Shown in pieces: positions 1-8,349 of a DNA stretch of 64,000 nucleotides. The notes under the pieces were generated by a model that worked only from the letters and a program-made list of their open reading frames with translations, was not told the origin of the DNA and made no database searches. This DNA is from Streptomyces sp. NBC_01454 (GTDB lineage Bacteria; Actinomycetota; Actinomycetes; Streptomycetales; Streptomycetaceae): contig NZ_CP109460.1 in assembly GCF_036227565.1 (NCBI RefSeq), forward strand, positions 3,782,001 to 3,846,000, given 5' to 3'. The position numbers and the translations under genes were made by a program. How positions within the stretch are numbered: position 1 is the first letter of the stretch; each line of letters opens with the position of its first letter.

Positions 1-473
1 ATGCGGGCCAGATAGGTGGCCGTGGCCTCGCCCTCCAGATTCGGGTCGGTGGCCAAAATCAGCTCGGTGACGGTGCCGTCCGCGAGCCTGGCCAGCAGTT
101 CCCTGATCCGCAGGTCGTCGGGGCCCACGCCCTCGATCGGGCTGATCGCCCCACCGAGGACGTGGTAGCGACCGCGGAACTCACGGGTCCGCTCGATCGC
201 CACGACGTCCTTGGGCTCCTCCACGACGCAGATGACCGCCGGATCGCGCCTCGGGTCCAGGCAGACCCGGCACTGCTCCTCCTGCGCCACATTGCCGCAG
301 GTGCCGCAGAACCGGACCTTCGCCTTGACCTCCATCAGCGCGTTCGCGAGCCGGCGGACATCGGTCGGCTCGGCCTGAAGAATGTGGAAGGCGATCCGCT
401 GCGCGCTCTTGGGACCGACGCCGGGCAGCCTGCCCAGCTCGTCGATCAGGTCCTGAACCACGCCTTCATACAC
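1..473 (-). CDS. recR: Recombination mediator RecR (3' end outside the window)
   Basis: RecR acts with RecF and RecO to load RecA on gapped DNA. The visible N-terminal 157 residues begin at a GTG codon (471-473) and read [20 protein letters not shown], followed by the helix-hairpin-helix stretch [16 protein letters not shown]. Next comes a Cys4 zinc finger, with CGTCG and later CRVCLDP, and then the start of the Toprim domain ([10 protein letters not shown], later EGEATATYL). The family is about 200 residues long, so roughly 40 C-terminal residues lie beyond base 1. It is downstream of and co-directional with the YbaB-type gene, a classic dnaX-ybaB-recR arrangement. Confidence 0.95.
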   Translation of the reverse strand, partial: MYEGVVQDLIDELGRLPGVGPKSAQRIAFHILQAEPTDVRRLANALMEVKAKVRFCGTCGNVAQEEQCRVCLDPRRDPAVICVVEEPKDVVAIERTREFRGRYHVLGGAISPIEGVGPDDLRIRELLARLADGTVTELILATDPNLEGEATATYLAR

Positions 474-524
474 GGAACGTCTTCTTTCTCTTCTGCCGTG
501 CTGCGTACGCTAGTTGGCTACTCC

Positions 525-875
525 TCAGAAGGGGAGACCGGGGATCCCGCCACCGCCCAGACCCTGGGCGAGCGGGCCGAGCTTCTGCTGCTGCAGCTGC
601 TGGGCGCTGGCGTTGGCGTCCCGGACCGCCGCCAGGATGAGGTCGGCGATCGTCTCGGCCGTCTCCTCCGCGGAGTCGGTGTCGACCGCCTTGGGGTCGA
701 TGACCAGGCCCGTGAGCTCACCGGAGCCGGTCACCGTGGCCTTGACCAGGCCGCCGCCCGCGGAGCCCTCGACGGGTGTCTCCGCGAGTTCCTGCTGGGC
801 GGCCGCGAGATCCTGCTGCATCTTCTGGGCCTGCTGAAGCAGCTGCTGCATATTGGGCTGACCACCGGGGATCAC
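525..875 (-). CDS. YbaB/EbfC family nucleoid-associated protein
   Basis: This is a small DNA-binding protein of the YbaB/EbfC family. It is rich in Gln in its N-terminal helix ([20 protein letters not shown]), has a central beta segment ([18 protein letters not shown]), and ends in a Gly-rich tail ([12 protein letters not shown]). I place the start at the GTG at 873-875, giving [11 protein letters not shown], because family members begin close to the PNMQQ motif. The frame is open further upstream to an ATG at 899. It lies between dnaX and recR on the same strand, as is usual, and is probably cotranscribed with recR. Confidence 0.9.
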   Translation of the reverse strand: MIPGGQPNMQQLLQQAQKMQQDLAAAQQELAETPVEGSAGGGLVKATVTGSGELTGLVIDPKAVDTDSAEETAETIADLILAAVRDANASAQQLQQQKLGPLAQGLGGGGIPGLPF

Positions 876-1034
876 GACGTGACTCCTGCCATACGACAAC
901 GATTGGTGCGGTAGCCCGAGCCTACGTGTTTCACGGGCCCCGCGCCCTACGCCGTAGGGAGGAGCACGGATGTACGTCCGGTGGACGTCTGCTGACCTGC
1001 TCAGCGGCTGGTCCGGGGCGCTTGTGGGCGCCGT

Positions 1035-3512
1035 CTACTCGTTGTTGAACTCTTCGAGCACCGTCGCACCGAGCTCGCGGACGATCAGGTCGTGGCCGCT
1101 GAGCGCGGAGTCGACGAGATCGGCGTCGTCCTCGGCCGGCATGTCGTACTCGATCGACGTCGGCGGGGGCTCCGGCGGCGTGTACGAGGGCTCCGCCACA
1201 GGCCCGCCCTGGCCGCCGCCCGCGGACGCCGCCGGCGACACGGCCTCCCGGGCCATCCGCGCGCCCTGGCTGCCGCCTCCGCCGCCACCGCCGGTTGCTT
1301 CACCGCCCGGTCCGTACCCGCCCCCGGACGACGGGGGCCCGGCCGGGCCGCCCTGCTGCGGCGGGGGTTGCGGGGCGCCCTGCTGCGGGGCGGCGGGCGC
1401 TCCGCCGCCGAAGCCGCCGCCACCGCCGCCGCGGGGGGCACCACCGGCCGGCGGGCCGGCGCCGCCCGACGGGTCGACGATCGCCTCTACCCGCCACTGC
1501 AGCTGGAACCGCTCGGCCAGCACATCCTTGAGGACGTCCTCGCTGCCGCCGTTGGCGAAGCTGTCGCGGGCGCCGGCGTTGGGGAAGCCGATCTGCAGCG
1601 TCGTGCCGTCGAAGCCGGAGACCTGGGCGTTCTGGCTCAGCAGGATCCAGGTGAAGCGCCGGCGGTCCTTCACCGCTTCCAGGATGTCCGGCCACATCTG
1701 CCGTACCTGGGCGGCACCATGCGCCGCTCCCGGGGCCGTACCGGCCTGCGGGGTGGACTGCTGCGCTGCGGGCGCGGGCGGGCCGGCCGGCGGTGCGGAC
1801 GCGGCGGGGGGCCCGGACGCGGCGGGCGCCCCGCCCTGCCCCGGTGCCACGGCCGTGGGCCAGCCGCCGGGCTGCCGTCCGGCGCCCCCGCCGGACCCGC
1901 CCGCCGTGCTTCCGCTGCCGGCGCCGTTGCCCTTGGCCGTACCGCCCGGCCAGGCCCCGGGCCGGGTGGCCGCACCCGCAGGGCCGTCGTCCTGCCCAGG
2001 GGGCTGCTGCGCCTCCGCCGGGGCAGCCTGCTGCGTCCCCGCGGGGCCGCTCGGCTGTTCACCGCCGGGTACGGCCGCCGGGGCGCCGGACGCCGCCGTT
2101 CCTGCCGTCTGCGGCCCCGGAGCGGCCACGCCGCCCCCCTGGCCGCCGCTCGCCGCGCCCCGGACCGCGGCGCGCGCCGCGGCCGGACCGGACGGGCCGG
2201 CGGCCGGCATCGCCGGATGCGCCTCCGGCCCCGGCACATAGCCCGCTGCGGGCCCGCCACCGGACGCCACCACCGGCGGGGCCCCCGGCCCCAGGTCTCC
2301 TCCGTGGCCCGCAGCGCCGCCCGCACCACCGGCTCCGCCCAGCAGCGCGGCACCGGCACCCCGCTCCAGCCGGTCGAGCCGCGCCTGCACCGACCGCTCG
2401 TCGTCGTACGCCGCCGGCAGCAGCACCCGCGCGCAGATGAGCTCCAGCTGCAGCCGCGGCGAGGTCGCCCCGCGCATCTCCGTCAGGCCCGTATTGACCA
2501 GGTCGGCGGCCCGGCTCAGCTCCGCCGCCCCGAAGACGGACGCCTGCGCCGTCATCCGCTCCACGACATCGGCGGGGGCATCGATCAGCCCCTTCTCCCC
2601 CGCGTCCGGCACGGCCGCCAGGATCACCAGATCCCGCAGCCGCTCCAGCAGGTCCGCCACGAAGCGCCGCGGGTCGTTGCCACCCTCGATGACCCGGTCC
2701 ACGACCTCGAAGGCCGCCGCCCCGTCCCCCGCGGCGAAGGCCTCCACGATCGAATCCAGCAGCGACCCGTCGGTGTAGCCCAGCAGCGCCGTCGCCATGG
2801 CATAGGTCACACCGTCGGATGCGGCACCGGCGAGCAGCTGGTCCATCACGGACATCGAGTCACGCACCGACCCGGCACCGGCGCGCACCACCAGCGGAAG
2901 CACACCGTCCGCGACCGGGATGTCCTCCTGCCCGCACACCTGAGCCAGGTACTCGCGCAGCGTCCCGGGCGGCACCAGACGGAAGGGGTAGTGATGCGTA
3001 CGCGACCGGATCGTCCCGATGACCTTCTCGGGCTCGGTGGTCGCGAAGATGAACTTCAGATGCTCCGGCGGCTCCTCGACGACCTTCAGCAGGGCGTTGA
3101 AGCCCGCCGAGGTCACCATGTGCGCCTCATCGATGATGTAGATCTTGTACCGGCTGCTCGCCGGCCCGAAGAAGGCCTTCTCCCGCAGCTCACGGGCGTC
3201 GTCCACGCCACCGTGCGACGCCGCGTCGATCTCGATCACATCGATCGAGCCCCGGCCGTTCCTGGCCAGGTCCACGCACGACTGGCACGTCCCGCAGGGC
3301 GTGGGGGTGGGACCTTCCTCACAGTTGAGGCAGCGCGCCAGGATCCGCGCGCTCGTCGTCTTGCCGCAGCCACGCGGCCCACTGAACAGATAGGCGTGAT
3401 TGACGCGATTGTTCCGCAATGCCTGCTGCAGCGGATCAGTCACGTGCTCTTGCCCGATGACCTCGGCGAAGGTCTCGGGGCGGTAGCGGCGGTACAGCGC
3501 GAGGGACGACAC
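1035..3512 (-). CDS. dnaX: DNA polymerase III subunits gamma and tau
   Basis: DnaX is the clamp-loader ATPase subunit of the replicative polymerase. The start is taken as the GTG at 3510-3512 (VSSLALYRRYRPETF), which matches the conserved DnaX N terminus; the frame remains open upstream through the SRP RNA gene, which is not coding. Walker A is FSGPRGCGKTTSARILARC, followed by the four-Cys zinc module (CLNCEE...CGTCQSC) and Walker B IIDEAHM. AAA+ domains cover about residues 1-370. A long Gly/Ala/Pro/Gln-rich linker (about 380-610) follows, then a conserved C-terminal module (VRQMWPDILEAVKDRRRFTWILL) and a second Gly/Pro-rich tail. Its length of 825 residues is typical of Streptomyces. No programmed frameshift signal was looked for. 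Confidence 0.95.
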   Translation of the reverse strand: MSSLALYRRYRPETFAEVIGQEHVTDPLQQALRNNRVNHAYLFSGPRGCGKTTSARILARCLNCEEGPTPTPCGTCQSCVDLARNGRGSIDVIEIDAASHGGVDDARELREKAFFGPASSRYKIYIIDEAHMVTSAGFNALLKVVEEPPEHLKFIFATTEPEKVIGTIRSRTHHYPFRLVPPGTLREYLAQVCGQEDIPVADGVLPLVVRAGAGSVRDSMSVMDQLLAGAASDGVTYAMATALLGYTDGSLLDSIVEAFAAGDGAAAFEVVDRVIEGGNDPRRFVADLLERLRDLVILAAVPDAGEKGLIDAPADVVERMTAQASVFGAAELSRAADLVNTGLTEMRGATSPRLQLELICARVLLPAAYDDERSVQARLDRLERGAGAALLGGAGGAGGAAGHGGDLGPGAPPVVASGGGPAAGYVPGPEAHPAMPAAGPSGPAAARAAVRGAASGGQGGGVAAPGPQTAGTAASGAPAAVPGGEQPSGPAGTQQAAPAEAQQPPGQDDGPAGAATRPGAWPGGTAKGNGAGSGSTAGGSGGGAGRQPGGWPTAVAPGQGGAPAASGPPAASAPPAGPPAPAAQQSTPQAGTAPGAAHGAAQVRQMWPDILEAVKDRRRFTWILLSQNAQVSGFDGTTLQIGFPNAGARDSFANGGSEDVLKDVLAERFQLQWRVEAIVDPSGGAGPPAGGAPRGGGGGGFGGGAPAAPQQGAPQPPPQQGGPAGPPSSGGGYGPGGEATGGGGGGGSQGARMAREAVSPAASAGGGQGGPVAEPSYTPPEPPPTSIEYDMPAEDDADLVDSALSGHDLIVRELGATVLEEFNNE

Positions 3513-3562
3513 GCATACGACGATATCGGCCCGCACTGACAACCGACCGGCCCGCAAACGCA

Positions 3563-3653
3563 AGCGCCCCCCACGCACCCGCCAGAGCCGACCTACCCTT
3601 GCTGCCTTCCGGCCCTGGGGGAGTTCAGTCAGATAGCGCCACGTGAGGGGCTG
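3563..3653 (-). ncRNA. ffs: Signal recognition particle small RNA (4.5S-type)
   Basis: On the minus strand this interval contains the universal SRP apical loop sequence CAGGGCCGGAAGGCAGCAAG, followed by GGTAGGTCGGCTCTGGCGG. The ends pair: CCCCTCACG near 3650-3641 with CGTGGGG near 3575-3567. It lies directly upstream of dnaX on the same strand, the usual actinobacterial position. The exact 5' and 3' ends are estimated from the pairing and may be off by several bases. Confidence 0.9.
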
Positions 3654-3786
3654 CGCACCACAGTAGCGGATCCCCGGCCCGGGAAACGACCCGTACCCCC
3701 GCCCCCGACCCACCCCGCCCCCTCGCGGGCCCCCTCCTGCGGATCATGTTCGCGAGCACTCCCCAACGTCTTGTATTGTTTGCGGC

Positions 3787-3874
3787 GGAGGATTCGCCTA
3801 GTGGCCTAGGGCGCACGCTTGGAAAGCGTGTTGGGGGCAACCCCTCACGAGTTCGAATCTCGTATCCTCCGCCA
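3787..3874 (+). tRNA. tRNA-Ser (anticodon GGA)
   Basis: The acceptor stem GGAGGAT (3787-3793) pairs with ATCCTCC (3864-3870), followed by discriminator G and an encoded CCA (3872-3874). The anticodon loop is TTGGAAA, giving GGA. A long variable arm (GTTGGGGGCAACCCCTC region) and the T-loop GTTCGAATC are typical of serine tRNA. A strong hairpin follows 20 bases downstream. Confidence 0.97.
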
Positions 3875-3893
3875 TTGCTCTCACCGGGCAATA

Positions 3894-3933
3894 CGTCGAA
3901 GGGCCCCACCGCTTGCGGTGGGGCCCTTCGACG
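3894..3933 (+). terminator. Hairpin terminator after tRNA-Ser(GGA)
   Basis: Two perfectly complementary 19-base arms, CGTCGAAGGGCCCCACCGC (3894-3912) and its reverse complement (3915-3933), are separated by TT. Such a stem directly after a tRNA is expected to end its transcription. There is no clear U-tract. Confidence 0.85.
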
Positions 3934-4590
3934 TTCTCCGTCGCCGTTCTCTGTCGCCGCTCTCGTCTCGGTGCTCGTCTCGGTGCTCGTCACAGCCGGC
4001 CGCGCGCGATGCCCGGAGCGTCCCTGGAATTGCTGCGTGGCCTTCCGGGCATCAGCCCGGTGAGGCGCAGGTGCCGAGCGCGCATCCGGGCCGCTCCCCG
4101 GGCTTCCAGGGCTCCCAGGGCTCCCCCGGGATCCCACCCCAAGATCGCGAGATCGCGCCGAGCAGGACGATCGGACCGCCGAGGAGCAGCAGAGGTCTGC
4201 CCCCGCTGGAGGCAGTAGCCGGCTTCCGTCCGCAGGGGTCGTCCCCGCATCCGTGCGCGTAGTCGGACCGAAGTCGGTTGGATCGAGAAGCTCACCGTCG
4301 ACGCGGCGCCCGACCCGCCGAGTAGGTTTCATGATCGCCGCATGGCTGGCTGGCGCGCGGCTACCGGCCGGGTGGACCGTTGGGGAGATCCGGAAAGTCT
4401 CCGGCGATCAGGAGGCCATGGCTCTCGACGCCGATCGCTCCGTCAAAGCGATCTCTACGAGGCACTTCGCGGTCTGTCGCCCGGCGGGATCAACACCGGC
4501 CCAGCGCACGACGGGACACCATCGGAAATGTGGTGGCCGCCTGACACGTGGTTCCGTACCTTGCCTCCATGACCGACGACCGAAAGGGCA
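3934..4590. other. Intergenic stretch without a recognisable gene
   Basis: Several frames are open here, but none resembles a known protein or has a good ribosome-binding site, and codon positions show no consistent bias. A short tandem repeat of GTCTCGGTGCTC lies near 3965-3990. It may be an insertion scar or decayed DNA beside the tRNA. Confidence 0.5.
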
Positions 4591-4998
4591 ATGCCGCGTA
4601 GGCGCCCGTCAGCCCTGCGGGGCGAAGTTCCGCTCCACCGTCCGAGGCGGCGGTACCCGTTCATTGATCGTCTTTCAGGGGCCTGCCAAGCGGACCTCCG
4701 TAAGCTGGAACGCACCCGCTTCTGGCCCGGAGCCACGGAAGAAGCGTTCTGGCACTGGAAGGCACTTGCCCAGGGCCCTGTCAGGCAACTCGTGGACCAA
4801 CTCGAAGCGTCTGATTGCGGCATCCTTGAGTGCGGGTGTTACGGCGTCGGATTCCGCAGCCACCTCGAGGTCGTGCTGCACGCGCTGCCCAGGAAGAGTG
4901 CGCGCGAGTTGCGTGCCCTTGTGGGGGCCCTCGACGAGAAAGTTCTGGCGAGAGCCCAGGCCATCCCGGCTGACGGCCTGGGCGCGCCGTGGTGGTGA
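4591..4998 (+). CDS. Conserved Streptomyces hypothetical protein
   Basis: The 135-residue product has an Arg-rich N terminus and then a compact, probably helical domain (RTRFWPGATEEAFWHWKALAQ ... ILECGCYGVGFRSHLEV ... SARELRALVGALDEKVLARA). I recall similar unannotated proteins in other streptomycetes but know no function. The ATG start is preceded by a good ribosome-binding site (GAAAGGG). No signal peptide or membrane segment is evident. It overlaps the next small frame by 10 bases. Confidence 0.6.
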   Translation: MPRRRPSALRGEVPLHRPRRRYPFIDRLSGACQADLRKLERTRFWPGATEEAFWHWKALAQGPVRQLVDQLEASDCGILECGCYGVGFRSHLEVVLHALPRKSARELRALVGALDEKVLARAQAIPADGLGAPWW

Positions 4999-5291
4999 GG
5001 TCAGTTCCGGAGAGGTATCCCGACGACAGCCTCGACGCCGGCTTCAGTCTCGCCGAGGCGCAGCTCGGGCCGCCAGAGCCCGGCAGCGTCGAGGCCGCGC
5101 TCATCGACGCCGGACGGGGCGACGGGATCACCCTGTCCGACCTGCGCCGGTCACCGCGGGACGCTCAAGGGGCGCCACTGCTGCACCGGATCCGGATGCA
5201 GAGTTCGGTGCAGCGCGTCCCGATCCCCGCGGCGTTCGATGCCGTGCTCGCCGTTCCGACCGTCACCCGGGATCGCTCGGTGCGCTTCTGA
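4989..5291 (+). CDS. Hypothetical protein, uncertain
   Basis: This is a 100-residue frame starting at GTG and overlapping the end of the preceding gene. Third codon positions are strongly G/C as in real Streptomyces genes, for example through SLDAGFSLAEAQLGPPEPGSVEAAL. I recognise no family. It may be a genuine small protein or the remnant of a longer gene. The strong hairpin at 5364-5406 would serve as its terminator. Confidence 0.4.
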   Translation: MVVRSVPERYPDDSLDAGFSLAEAQLGPPEPGSVEAALIDAGRGDGITLSDLRRSPRDAQGAPLLHRIRMQSSVQRVPIPAAFDAVLAVPTVTRDRSVRF

Positions 5292-5363
5292 CAGTCCCCC
5301 TGGGGGATTCCGGCATCGTCGATTCCGGTGGCGCGTCCGGGAATTCCTGGAGTGGGCCACGGT

Positions 5364-5406
5364 AAACCGTCGAACGGGTTTTGCGGGTTTTCCCGTTCGA
5401 CGGTTT
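5364..5406 (+). terminator. Hairpin terminator
   Basis: Arms AAACCGTCGAACGGG (5364-5378) and CCCGTTCGACGGTTT (5392-5406) are perfectly complementary over 15 bases around a 13-base loop. The stem separates the hypothetical genes upstream from the lasso peptide cluster downstream. Confidence 0.75.
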
Positions 5407-5859
5407 GTCGGTGGGTGGCTCGATCTCGTCGTGAGGCCGGGGCGGGGTCTGCCGGGTAGATGCCGGAGGGAGGAGTGCGGGGAGGGAATTGTCTGCCCGA
5501 TGCGTGGCGGCAACCGGCATCGGCCGTGCTGAACCCGCGGGCGTACCGGTACGGCGCGGCCGCGCTTTCCCGGGCGCTCGCACACGACGGTCACGAGCGG
5601 GGTGAGAATGCCCGGCGGTCCGATTCCGGTGCGCCGGCGGAGTGAGCCGGGAGTGCGCCCTCACTGCGGCAAGGCCCGGTCGCCGCACGAGCGAGGTGGG
5701 GCCCGGGTCCGGGGCCGGCACCGCCGCGCCGCGCCGTTCACTCACGTGGGGGTACCCGCGGCGCGCCGGACCCGCCTTTTTTCGTCTTCCGGTTTTGTGG
5801 GTGGCGCATACACGGAGCTGGTTTTCTTGCGAACTGCTTGCATTCCACTGGGTAGTTCA
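5407..5859. other. Non-coding stretch upstream of the lasso cluster
   Basis: No gene can be supported here: the long open frames lack conserved content. The last roughly 100 bases are visibly more A/T-rich than the surroundings (for example TTTTTTCGTCTTCCGGTTTTGTGG near 5776) and probably contain the promoter region of the lasso operon. I could not assign convincing -35/-10 boxes. Confidence 0.5.
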
Positions 5860-5875
5860 TGTGATCCAGATCACA
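5860..5875. promoter_or_regulatory. CRP-like palindrome upstream of the lasso precursor
   Basis: TGTGATCCAGATCACA is a perfect 16-base palindrome that matches the classical CRP consensus TGTGA-N6-TCACA and the looser Streptomyces Crp pattern GTG-N6-GNCAC. It lies about 75 bases before the precursor start codon. Streptomyces Crp is known to control several antibiotic clusters; control of this one is an inference. Confidence 0.55.
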
Positions 5876-5950
5876 GAGGCGATGTTCGGCCCGGTGCTAC
5901 GTTCCGCAATCACAAGTCCGTATTGCTGGTGGCAAAAAACGGAGGTGGCA

Positions 5951-6085
5951 ATGCCCGAGCAGTCCGAGCAGGCGCCCACGGAATACATTCCGCCGATGCT
6001 GGTCGAGGTCGGCGAGTTCACCGAAGACACCCTGGGCAACTGGCATGGCACGTCGCCCGATTGGTTCTTCAACTACTACTGGTAA
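5951..6085 (+). CDS. resA: Lasso peptide precursor, RES-701-3 type
   Basis: This 44-residue precursor has a leader of residues 1-28 with the lasso recognition motif Y12-x-x-P15-x-L17-x-x-x-G21-x-F23-x-x-x-T27; T27 is the usual penultimate leader Thr. The predicted core (29-44) is GNWHGTSPDWFFNYYW. Gly1 and Asp9 of the core would form a 9-membered macrolactam ring, there is no Cys (class II), and the tail is aromatic. From memory this equals RES-701-3, the Ser7 variant of RES-701-1, an endothelin type B receptor antagonist. The start ATG has an ideal GGAGG (5941-5945). The maturation genes follow on the same strand after an intercistronic hairpin. Confidence 0.95.
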   Translation: MPEQSEQAPTEYIPPMLVEVGEFTEDTLGNWHGTSPDWFFNYYW

Positions 6086-6115
6086 ACCGTCTGCCGGAAG
6101 TAGTGACCGACGGGG

Positions 6116-6149
6116 GGAGCCGGGCCTGCCTGTGTGGAGCCCGGTCTCC
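6116..6149 (+). terminator. Intercistronic hairpin/attenuator between precursor and cyclase genes
   Basis: GGAGCCGGGC (6116-6125) pairs with GCCCGGTCTCC (6139-6149) with one bulged T, and is followed by the pyrimidine/T-rich TTCTTCATTCA. Such a partial terminator between the precursor and the enzymes would give an excess of precursor transcript, as in other RiPP operons. Attenuation here is inferred. Confidence 0.6.
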
Positions 6150-6241
6150 TTCTTCATTCATGAGGGCTCCGGCCCGCCGCGGCGTCGAGGCATTCGGTGC
6201 TTCCGCGCGGCGCGCTCTTCGGCCAGGGGGCCGGCGGGGGG

Positions 6242-8089
6242 ATGGCGCAGTTGAGTGCTGGGTTCGTGGTCCTGCCGGACACCGCCGACGGTGCGGAGCT
6301 CCGGTCGCTCGTGCCGTTCGCGCAGGCCGGAGTGCTCGCGCACGCCTCCGGGCGGCCGTGGCTGGTCGGCGAGTGGTCCCGCGATCAGGTGCGGGTGGCC
6401 GCGGCGGGGCCGGTACGGCTGGCCGTGCTCGGGTCGTGCCCGGTCACGGATGACGGGCTGACGCGGCTCGCCGCCCGCGTCTCCCGGATGTCCGATGTGG
6501 AGCGGGCCGTTCCCTCGCTGCTCGGGTCCTGCCATCTCGTGGCCTCGGTGAACGGGGAGGTCCGGGTCCAGGGCAGCGCCTCCGGGCTGCGCCGCGTCTT
6601 CCACACCCGGGTGCACGGGGTGCGGGTCGCCGCGGACCGGTCCGATGTCCTCGCCGCGATGACCGGGGCCCCGGTGGACGAGGAAACGCTGGCGCTGCAT
6701 GTCGCCTGCGGGTTGCAGGTGCCCTATCCGGCCAACGCGCGCAGCGCATGGTCGGGCATCGGCACGCTCGCCCCGGAGAACTGTCTGCTGTGGGACGGCA
6801 ACCGGGACCGGGAAGCGGTGTGGTGGCGTCCGCCGAAGCCGGACCGGTCGCTGCGCGACGGAACAGCGGCGGTACGGGACGCCCTGACCTCCGTGGTGGA
6901 CCGCAGTGCGCCCCGCGAAGGCCGGTTGAGCGCAGATCTGTCCGGCGGGCTGGATTCGACGTCCCTGTGTTTTCTGGCGGCCCGGCACACGCCCCGGCTG
7001 CTGACCTTCCGTTGGGGCGAGGCCGACGCGGGCAACGACGACGCGGCCTACGCCGGGCATGCGTCGCGGCTGCTCGACCGTGCCGAGCACCTCGTCGTGC
7101 CGCAGCACGAACTCCCCGAGATCTTCGCCGACCCCGGGCGCGCGGTGTCCGCCGAGGAGCCCATCTCGCTGACGCGTGCGACCGCCCGGATCCGCCGGGG
7201 CGCCCGGCTGCTCGCGGACCGCGGGTCCCGCCGGCATCTGGCGGGGCACGGCGGCGACGAGTTGTTCTCCCCGATGCCGTCCTATCTGCACGCGTTGCTG
7301 CGCCGTCATCCGATGACGGCCCTCCAGCACGTACGGGCGCACTGCGCGTTGAAACGCTGGCCGCTGAAGGCGACGCTCGCCGCGCTCGCGCAGCCGGGAA
7401 GTCTCCCCTCGTGGTGGCGCGACCAGGCCGAGCTGCTGACCGAGCCCCGCCCGCCCCTGCGGCGCCCCGCGCTGGGCTGGGGCCTGGGCCCCGTACGTGC
7501 GGCGCCCTGGATGACTCCCGACGGCGTCGCGCTGGCCCGGGACGCACTGCGCCGCGCCGCCGACCGTGCGCGACCCCTCGCCGAGGACCTCGCCACCCAC
7601 ACGATGGTGCTCATGATCCGTTCAAATACGGTCAGTTACCGGTTGCTGGCGGGGCTGTACGCCGAGTCCGGGGTGGAGCTGGACATGCCGTATCTGGACG
7701 ACACCGTCCTCGACGCCGTGCTCCGCGTACCGGCACACGAACACGCCGGGCCCTGGCGGTACAAGCCCCTGCTGGCCGATGCGATGCACGGCATCGTGCC
7801 GGACGCGATCCGGGCGCGGTCCACCAAAGGCGAGTTCGGCGAGGACATCAGACGGGGGCTGCGCCGCAACCTGCCCGCCGTTTTGGACCTGTTCGCCGAT
7901 TCCGCGCTGGCGGCCCGCGGTCTGATCGACACCGCCGCGCTCCGGCTGCGGCTGGCCCGGCCGCAGCCGGACAACACCACCGCCCAGGCCCTGGAGAGCC
8001 TGCTCGGCTGCGAGACCTGGCTGCGCACCGCCGCCGACCACGGCACCACCCCCCGTACCGGCAACGGCACTGTCACTTCGGAGGTCTGA
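6242..8089 (+). CDS. resC: Lasso peptide macrolactam synthetase (asparagine-synthetase homologue, C protein)
   Basis: This ATP-dependent enzyme adenylates the ring Asp side chain of the core and joins it to the new N-terminal Gly. The 615-residue product has a degenerate N-terminal glutaminase-like domain (about 1-200). It begins MAQLS, without the catalytic Cys2, as expected for lasso cyclases. A C-terminal asparagine-synthetase domain follows with the PP-loop SGGLDS (234-239) and GHGGDELF (335-342), then YLDDTVLDAVL and the conserved basic STKGEFGED. I chose the ATG at 6242 (GGCGGGGGG before it) over an in-frame ATG at 6197. The gene is followed five bases later by the B1 gene. Confidence 0.93.
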   Translation: MAQLSAGFVVLPDTADGAELRSLVPFAQAGVLAHASGRPWLVGEWSRDQVRVAAAGPVRLAVLGSCPVTDDGLTRLAARVSRMSDVERAVPSLLGSCHLVASVNGEVRVQGSASGLRRVFHTRVHGVRVAADRSDVLAAMTGAPVDEETLALHVACGLQVPYPANARSAWSGIGTLAPENCLLWDGNRDREAVWWRPPKPDRSLRDGTAAVRDALTSVVDRSAPREGRLSADLSGGLDSTSLCFLAARHTPRLLTFRWGEADAGNDDAAYAGHASRLLDRAEHLVVPQHELPEIFADPGRAVSAEEPISLTRATARIRRGARLLADRGSRRHLAGHGGDELFSPMPSYLHALLRRHPMTALQHVRAHCALKRWPLKATLAALAQPGSLPSWWRDQAELLTEPRPPLRRPALGWGLGPVRAAPWMTPDGVALARDALRRAADRARPLAEDLATHTMVLMIRSNTVSYRLLAGLYAESGVELDMPYLDDTVLDAVLRVPAHEHAGPWRYKPLLADAMHGIVPDAIRARSTKGEFGEDIRRGLRRNLPAVLDLFADSALAARGLIDTAALRLRLARPQPDNTTAQALESLLGCETWLRTAADHGTTPRTGNGTVTSEV

Positions 8090-8094
8090 CCCCT

Positions 8095-8349
8095 ATGCGG
8101 CTCCATCCCGACGTCTCCATGACGGACACCGACGACGGCACGGTGCTGCTGCATCAGCGCACCGGCCGCTACTGGCAGCTCAATGTCACCGGCAGCCGCG
8201 TACTGCACCGCCTGCTGGACGGAGACACCCCCGAGACCATCGCCGCCGGCCTCGCCGCCGCCCACGGCATCGACCCGCAGCGGGCCCGGCACGACGTCGC
8301 CGCGGTGGTCGGGCAACTGCGCACCGCCGAACTGACGGTGGCCACATGA
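8095..8349 (+). CDS. resB1: Lasso leader-recognition protein B1 (PqqD-like RRE)
   Basis: The 84-residue PqqD-fold RiPP recognition element has the sequence signature HQRTGRYWQLNVTGSRVLHRLLDGDTPETIA. In split-B lasso systems this protein binds the leader (YxxP motif) and delivers the precursor to the B2 protease and the cyclase. Its stop codon overlaps the B2 start (ATGA at 8346-8349), so translation is coupled. Confidence 0.92.
   Translation: MRLHPDVSMTDTDDGTVLLHQRTGRYWQLNVTGSRVLHRLLDGDTPETIAAGLAAAHGIDPQRARHDVAAVVGQLRTAELTVAT

Noticed and set aside
3513..3713. N-terminal extension of DnaX through the SRP RNA gene
   Set aside because: The frame is open, but the conserved DnaX start is at 3512 and the interval matches the SRP RNA on the same strand.
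4253..5365. Long 370-codon plus-strand frame
   Set aside because: It conflicts with the frames starting at 4591 and 4989, which have a good ribosome-binding site or proper codon bias, and its product is low-complexity and Arg-rich.
5820..5950. Assigned -35/-10 boxes for the lasso promoter
   Set aside because: Candidates such as TTGCGA/TAGTTC and TTGCAT/GTGATC have wrong spacing or poor -10 sequence.
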